Source: an uncultured Bacteroidales bacterium (GTDB taxonomy: Bacteria > Bacteroidota > Bacteroidia > Bacteroidales > P3). Taken from it: a DNA stretch of 45,954 nt. The first letter of the stretch is position 1; the number at the start of each line of letters is the position of its first letter. Shown here piece by piece: positions 42,459 through 45,954 of the stretch. Both the position numbers and the translations under genes were made by a program. Location: contig ONIP01000042.1 in assembly GCA_900317955.1 (NCBI GenBank), forward strand, positions 1 to 45,954. Direction: 5' to 3'. Below the pieces are notes generated by a model that did not search any database, was not told where the DNA came from, and was given only the letters and a program-made list of their open reading frames with translations.

Positions 42459-42486
42459 CATGTCGAGAAAAAGTAGTATCTTTGCA
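42459..42486 (+). promoter_or_regulatory. 28-bp shared promoter block, copy 2 (rubrerythrin gene)
   Basis: The -7 box TATCTTTG is at 42477-42484, with the same upstream CATGTCGA plus GAAAAAGTAG context as copy 1. It ends 44 bp before the rubrerythrin ATG and 31 bp after the SDR stop. Confidence 0.7.
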
Positions 42487-42530
42487 GATTGAACAATGTA
42501 TAACATTAACCCTAAAAATCAAATAATAAC

Positions 42531-43073
42531 ATGAGTAAAAAATTTATCTGCCCCGTGTGCGGCTATGTTTATGAAGGCGACACCATGCCCGAGAAGTGCC
42601 CCATCTGCGGCAAACAAATGCAGGAAGTGAAAGAGGACATCAAGACCTGGGCCGCCGAGCATATCGTCGGTGTGGCAAAGGATGCCCCCGAAGACATTAA
42701 GGCCGACCTTCGCATGAACTTTGAAGGCGAGTGCAAGGAAGTTGGCATGTATCTTGCCATGGCCCGTGTAGCCCACCGCGAAGGCTATCCCGAGATTGGT
42801 CTTTACTGGGAGAAAGCCGCCTTTGAAGAGGCTGAACACGCCGCCAAGTTTGCCGAGTTGCTGGGCGAAGTGCTGACCGACAGCACCGCACAGAACCTGA
42901 AAATGCGTGTTGACGCCGAGTACGGTGCCACTGCCGGCAAGACCGATTTGGCAAAACGTGCCAAGGCTTTGAATCTTGATGCCATCCACGATACCGTCCA
43001 CGAAATGGCTCGCGACGAAGCCCGTCATGGCAAAGCCCTTGAGGGACTGCTGAACCGCTACTTCAACAAATAA
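42531..43073 (+). CDS. Rubrerythrin with N-terminal rubredoxin (reverse rubrerythrin)
   Basis: The product is 180 aa. The N-terminal rubredoxin-like domain (C7, C10, C23, C26; [19 protein letters not shown]) precedes the diiron domain, the reverse of the classical rubrerythrin order. The diiron ligands sit in [25 protein letters not shown] and [12 protein letters not shown]. Such proteins act as peroxidases that reduce hydrogen peroxide with electrons from NADH via rubredoxin. It is transcribed from its own promoter and is followed by a terminator shared with the convergent gene. Confidence 0.92.
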   Translation: MSKKFICPVCGYVYEGDTMPEKCPICGKQMQEVKEDIKTWAAEHIVGVAKDAPEDIKADLRMNFEGECKEVGMYLAMARVAHREGYPEIGLYWEKAAFEEAEHAAKFAELLGEVLTDSTAQNLKMRVDAEYGATAGKTDLAKRAKALNLDAIHDTVHEMARDEARHGKALEGLLNRYFNK

Positions 43074-43090
43074 TCGTGGCCTTCCAAACA

Positions 43091-43131
43091 AAAGCAGGGT
43101 ATCCTATCGGGTACCCTGCCTTTGTTTTTTT
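43091..43131. terminator. Terminator between convergent genes
   Basis: A stem GCAGGGTA (43094-43101) pairs with TACCCTGC (43112-43119), followed by a T-rich run to 43131. It ends the rubrerythrin gene and stands just after the stop of the leftward gene at 43139. Confidence 0.85.
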
Positions 43132-43138
43132 CTGATTG

Positions 43139-44098
43139 CTATTTCTTGATATAGGACAAAAAATCAAGGTCAATACTCAATGCCAGGAAAGGTTTCAGCA
43201 GCCACGACTTGGCGGTCACGTCGTCGATGGTTACGGATTCATGCACAGGGCCTTCTTCGTAGCCCGACACCAGCACAGTGTATTCCGCGATATTGACACC
43301 CACAGTGAAATAGAAGAAGTCAACAAAGCGGAACGACGGTCCCACATAGAAGTTCTTGAACAGGTTGCTGCCGCCAAAGCCAACATAGATGCCCACGTCA
43401 TAGGCAAAATCCTGGTCGAACTTGCGGAGCTCGGGCGTCTTGAGGTTGGTCTCCCCTATCTTGACCGACTTGTGGTCTTTGTTGAAATACTGCGTCAAAT
43501 CCCACAGCATGACCGAAGCACCCGTGACAAAGTCGAACTCGATGTTGCCGGCATTACGGTTACGCAGCACCTTGTTGTATTTGCCGGCCTCTTCGGCCGG
43601 TTGCAGACGGATCTCCCAGTTGGGCGTACGGTAGAAACGCATGGCTATGCCCTGTATGGCGCGCACCTTCTTCTTACGGTTGGTGGCTTCGGCCACACGG
43701 GCTTCGGCATCCTTGGCCCGCTGCAAAAGGTATTTGTTGGCTTCCTCTTTGCGTACATTCTCCAACTCAGCCTCGCGAACCAGTTTGTTCAACGAATCTA
43801 CCAAATGACGATAGTGGTCACGGTCGGCCTCAATCTTGTTCTGGTCAACACCCGACTTAGTAAAGATTTCCTTATAGAACTTCTCTTTCTCGGCCATGAG
43901 GGCTTCGCGTTCCTGGACATGACGCAACATAGAGCTGTCTATCACCTTCAGCACGACAGTATCGGTATATCGCTGGAAAACAGTATCTGTCTGCAACAAC
44001 ACAATTGTGTCGCGCAGAACAACAGTGTCCTGGCTATAGGCTGAGCTGAAAGACAAGACAAAGAGCGACAACAGAATTAAACAATACTTTTTCATCAT
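43139..44098 (-). CDS. Coiled-coil outer-membrane-type protein of unknown function
   Basis: The product is 319 aa with a signal peptide (MMKKYCLILLSLFVLSFSSAYSQ). A charged coiled coil (about 55-145, ending AKDAEARVAEATNRKKK) is followed by a beta-rich C-terminal half (about 150-319) with alternating hydrophobic and aromatic residues (FDFVTGASVMLWDL, GIYVGFGGSNLFKNFYVGPSF, VDFFYFTVGVNIAEYTVLV), ending FLSYIKK. It looks like an outer-membrane barrel or barrel-associated domain held by a periplasmic coil. I recognise no family. It follows hisS by 16 bp on the same strand, probably co-transcribed. Confidence 0.75.
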   Translation of the reverse strand: MMKKYCLILLSLFVLSFSSAYSQDTVVLRDTIVLLQTDTVFQRYTDTVVLKVIDSSMLRHVQEREALMAEKEKFYKEIFTKSGVDQNKIEADRDHYRHLVDSLNKLVREAELENVRKEEANKYLLQRAKDAEARVAEATNRKKKVRAIQGIAMRFYRTPNWEIRLQPAEEAGKYNKVLRNRNAGNIEFDFVTGASVMLWDLTQYFNKDHKSVKIGETNLKTPELRKFDQDFAYDVGIYVGFGGSNLFKNFYVGPSFRFVDFFYFTVGVNIAEYTVLVSGYEEGPVHESVTIDDVTAKSWLLKPFLALSIDLDFLSYIKK

Positions 44099-44114
44099 CC
44101 TAAATATTAGCAGT

Positions 44115-45461
44115 TCATGCTTTCAAGAGAGCAACCACTTCGTTGATAGTGACGGTGCACTGTTCGCCAGTGGCCATGTTTTTCACCGTAAGTGTTTGAG
44201 CGGCGATTTCGTTTTCGCCGACAAAAAAAACAAAGGGGACATGGCACTTGTTGGCATAGTCCATCTGTTTTTTCATTTTCGCGTTGTCGGGATAAATCAA
44301 TGTGCTGATATTCTCTCCTCGCAACTTTGCAGCGCAGCTAATGGCATACGGAAGACTTTCGGAACCGAAGTTGATGAACAGAGCACGTGCGGGTTGACCG
44401 AGATTGGCAGGGAATTTGTCAAGTTCTGTCAACACATCGTAAATTCGGTCAGCACCGAACGAGATACCAACGCCGGAGATGTCAGGCATGCCGAAGATAC
44501 CTGTCAGGTTATCATAACGACCGCCACCGCAAATGCTTCCGATGCTTACTCCTTGAGCTTTGACTTCGAAGATAGCACCCGTATAGTAGTTGAGACCACG
44601 GGCGAGGGTCAAATCGAGTTCGACTTGGCATTTTGGTTTCACCAAGTCAATATATCCAAACAGTTCTTTCAACTCGTTGACACCTTTGGTTCCCATCTCA
44701 TTGTTGGCGAAGAGGGCCGCCAGTTGCTCTAATTTCTCGTTAGCTGAGCCTGAAAGGGCGAAGACTGGGTCGAGAGCGGAGATTTGTTCGTTGGTGAGGC
44801 CACGTTCGCTCAGTTCGGCACGAACGTTGTCAAGGCCTATTTTGTCCAGTTTGTCGATGGCTACTGTGATGTCGACGAGTTTGTCGGGGGCACCGATATG
44901 ATCAGCAAGGCCGGCAAGTACATTACGGTTGTTAATCTTGACCGTTACTGCAACATCCAATTTAGCGAAGACGGCATCAATCATTTGCACCAATTCAAGT
45001 TCGTTGAGGAGCGAAGTACTGCCAATCATGTCGGCGTCGCACTGGTAGAACTCGCGATAGCGACCTTTTTGAGGGCGATCGGCGCGCCAGACGGGCTGTA
45101 ACTGGTAGCGACGGAAGGGTAACGTAAGCTGGTCGCGATGCTGAACGACAAAACGGGCGAACGGGACAGTTAAATCATAGCGTAAGCCACGCTCGCAAAT
45201 TTTGGGAGCGACCTTGTGGTAATCTTGCGAGAAGTCCACATTCTCCATGAAATTACCCGAATTGAGTACTTTGAAGAGGAGTTTGTCGCCTTCCTCGCCA
45301 TACTTGCCCATGAGGGTGGAAAGATTTTCGAGCGACGGGGTTTCGATTGGTTCGAAAGCAAAAGTCTTAAAAACTTCGCGAATAGTATCGAATATATAGT
45401 TGCGACGAGCCATCTCGGCAGGCAGGAAGTCGCGAGTGCCTTTGGGAATGCTACATTTCAT
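44115..45461 (-). CDS. hisS: Histidyl-tRNA synthetase
   Basis: The product is 448 aa, a typical length. Class II motifs are visible: [14 protein letters not shown] at the N-terminus, motif 2 [31 protein letters not shown] and the motif 3 region [15 protein letters not shown]-terminal anticodon-binding domain ends [15 protein letters not shown]. It charges tRNA-His with histidine in the cytoplasm. It is the first of two genes transcribed leftward. Confidence 0.96.
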   Translation of the reverse strand: MKCSIPKGTRDFLPAEMARRNYIFDTIREVFKTFAFEPIETPSLENLSTLMGKYGEEGDKLLFKVLNSGNFMENVDFSQDYHKVAPKICERGLRYDLTVPFARFVVQHRDQLTLPFRRYQLQPVWRADRPQKGRYREFYQCDADMIGSTSLLNELELVQMIDAVFAKLDVAVTVKINNRNVLAGLADHIGAPDKLVDITVAIDKLDKIGLDNVRAELSERGLTNEQISALDPVFALSGSANEKLEQLAALFANNEMGTKGVNELKELFGYIDLVKPKCQVELDLTLARGLNYYTGAIFEVKAQGVSIGSICGGGRYDNLTGIFGMPDISGVGISFGADRIYDVLTELDKFPANLGQPARALFINFGSESLPYAISCAAKLRGENISTLIYPDNAKMKKQMDYANKCHVPFVFFVGENEIAAQTLTVKNMATGEQCTVTINEVVALLKA

Positions 45462-45609
45462 TATAGTACGCGTTTTTAATGAATATTTTACAATAACAGC
45501 AGGGAGAGTATTTTATTGTGCGAAGAGTGAAAAAAATAGTATTATAGCTCCTATAGTTGCTACAGAGCCTATAGATTCTATAGATTTGAATGATTTGGGG
45601 GGAAAATAA

Positions 45610-45638
45610 AAAGCCCGGGCTGTCTATGCCCGGGCTTT
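45610..45638 (-). terminator. Terminator after the Por-sorted partial gene
   Basis: A perfect 11-bp stem (AAAGCCCGGGC, 45610-45620, with 45628-45638) precedes a T-rich tract on the minus strand. It lies 34 bp after the stop of the partial gene at 45672. Confidence 0.85.
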
Positions 45639-45671
45639 GGGAGTTGATGCCTTTAGGGCATCATAAGGGGG

Positions 45672-45954
45672 TTATCGGATGATGAGCTTCCTGACCATGT
45701 TGATTTCCTGGCCGGTGATGCGGACGAAGTAGGCACCCTGGGCGAGTTTATCAACATCCATCGTCTTGACACAGTCGCTGTTGCACTCGAGTGTTTCGGA
45801 TGCTACGGTGCGGCCGTTCATGTCGACGACGGCAATCTTGACGAGGCCGTTGACACCAGCCACGCTGATGGTGGTGGAGCCGGAAGCCGGGTTGGGATAG
45901 ATGGAGCAGGAGGCGGAGGAGACGTCGTCGATGCCGATGCCGCCGGTGGTGCGG
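45672..45954 (-). CDS. Partial T9SS-sorted protein (3' end)
   Basis: The frame is open to the window edge, so the 5' end is missing. The 93 visible residues contain a type A T9SS sorting domain: SIYPNPASGSTTISVAGVNG, the VVDMNGRTV segment, DKLAQGAYFVRI and the Arg-ending tail MVRKLIIR. The protein is therefore likely a T9SS cargo, but the functional domain lies outside the window. Confidence 0.85.
   Translation of the reverse strand, partial: RTTGGIGIDDVSSASCSIYPNPASGSTTISVAGVNGLVKIAVVDMNGRTVASETLECNSDCVKTMDVDKLAQGAYFVRITGQEINMVRKLIIR

Noticed and set aside
1..45954. CRISPR arrays, tRNA or rRNA genes, transposases, prophage genes
   Set aside because: I read both strands for spaced direct repeats, cloverleaf-like sequences and IS-type genes and found none I could support.

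Overview
The window looks like a chromosomal segment of a Bacteroidales bacterium that has a type IX secretion system (T9SS). The lineage call rests on Bacteroidetes-style -7 promoter boxes (TAnnTTTG), a PorZ homologue, several proteins with T9SS sorting domains (the Por type and the gliding-motility/CHU_C type), and Bacteroidetes-type RecO, MreC/D, LpxK and DUF3667 genes. I cannot name the species. I saw no rRNA, tRNA, CRISPR array, transposase or integrase.

Left end (1-7.4 kb): an AT-rich accessory or defence-like island. It holds a 480-aa protein of unknown function with a C-terminal membrane anchor, a translationally coupled Sel1-repeat/FRG-domain pair, a HipB-like antitoxin/regulator broken by one nonsense codon, and a two-gene AAA-ATPase/HNH operon that matches type I Septu (PtuA-PtuB). 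No reverse transcriptase lies beside the pair.

7.8-16.4 kb: a leftward core operon running from an Ala/Lys/Glu-repeat protein through gmk, mreC, mreD and porZ to recO and a secreted S8 protease. The last two share one open frame with no stop codon between them. The three junctions mreC/mreD, mreD/porZ and the termination at 7.8 kb are clear in the sequence.

16.8-31.7 kb: a rightward secreted-protein region. It has an M16 metallopeptidase, a DUF3667 membrane protein frame-shifted by a perfect 25-bp tandem duplication, an 872-aa P-domain/CHU_C adhesin-like protein, and a 2,412-aa CUB-like/Fn3/PKD/CHU_C giant. Between them lie relics of at least two CHU_C-family genes and the last 14 codons of a lost M16 paralogue. 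The region shows repeated gene duplication and decay.

31.8-38.5 kb: leftward genes lpxK, cutC and a transglutaminase/thioredoxin-like lipoprotein (cutC and the lipoprotein gene overlap by 4 nt), followed by a Por-sorted Fn3 protein. The lipoprotein gene carries three short tandem-repeat tracts of 7- and 9-bp units inside its coding sequence.

38.7-43.1 kb: a rightward oxygen and peroxide defence cluster of flavodiiron protein, flavin reductase-rubredoxin fusion, rubredoxin, ferritin, SDR oxidoreductase and a rubrerythrin with an N-terminal rubredoxin domain. The SDR and rubrerythrin promoters share an almost identical 28-bp block. The electron path (flavin reductase/rubredoxin to flavodiiron protein or rubrerythrin) and ferritin iron storage fit one oxidative-stress response.

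43.1-46 kb: leftward hisS with a coiled-coil outer-membrane-type protein, then the 3' end of another Por-sorted protein cut by the window edge.
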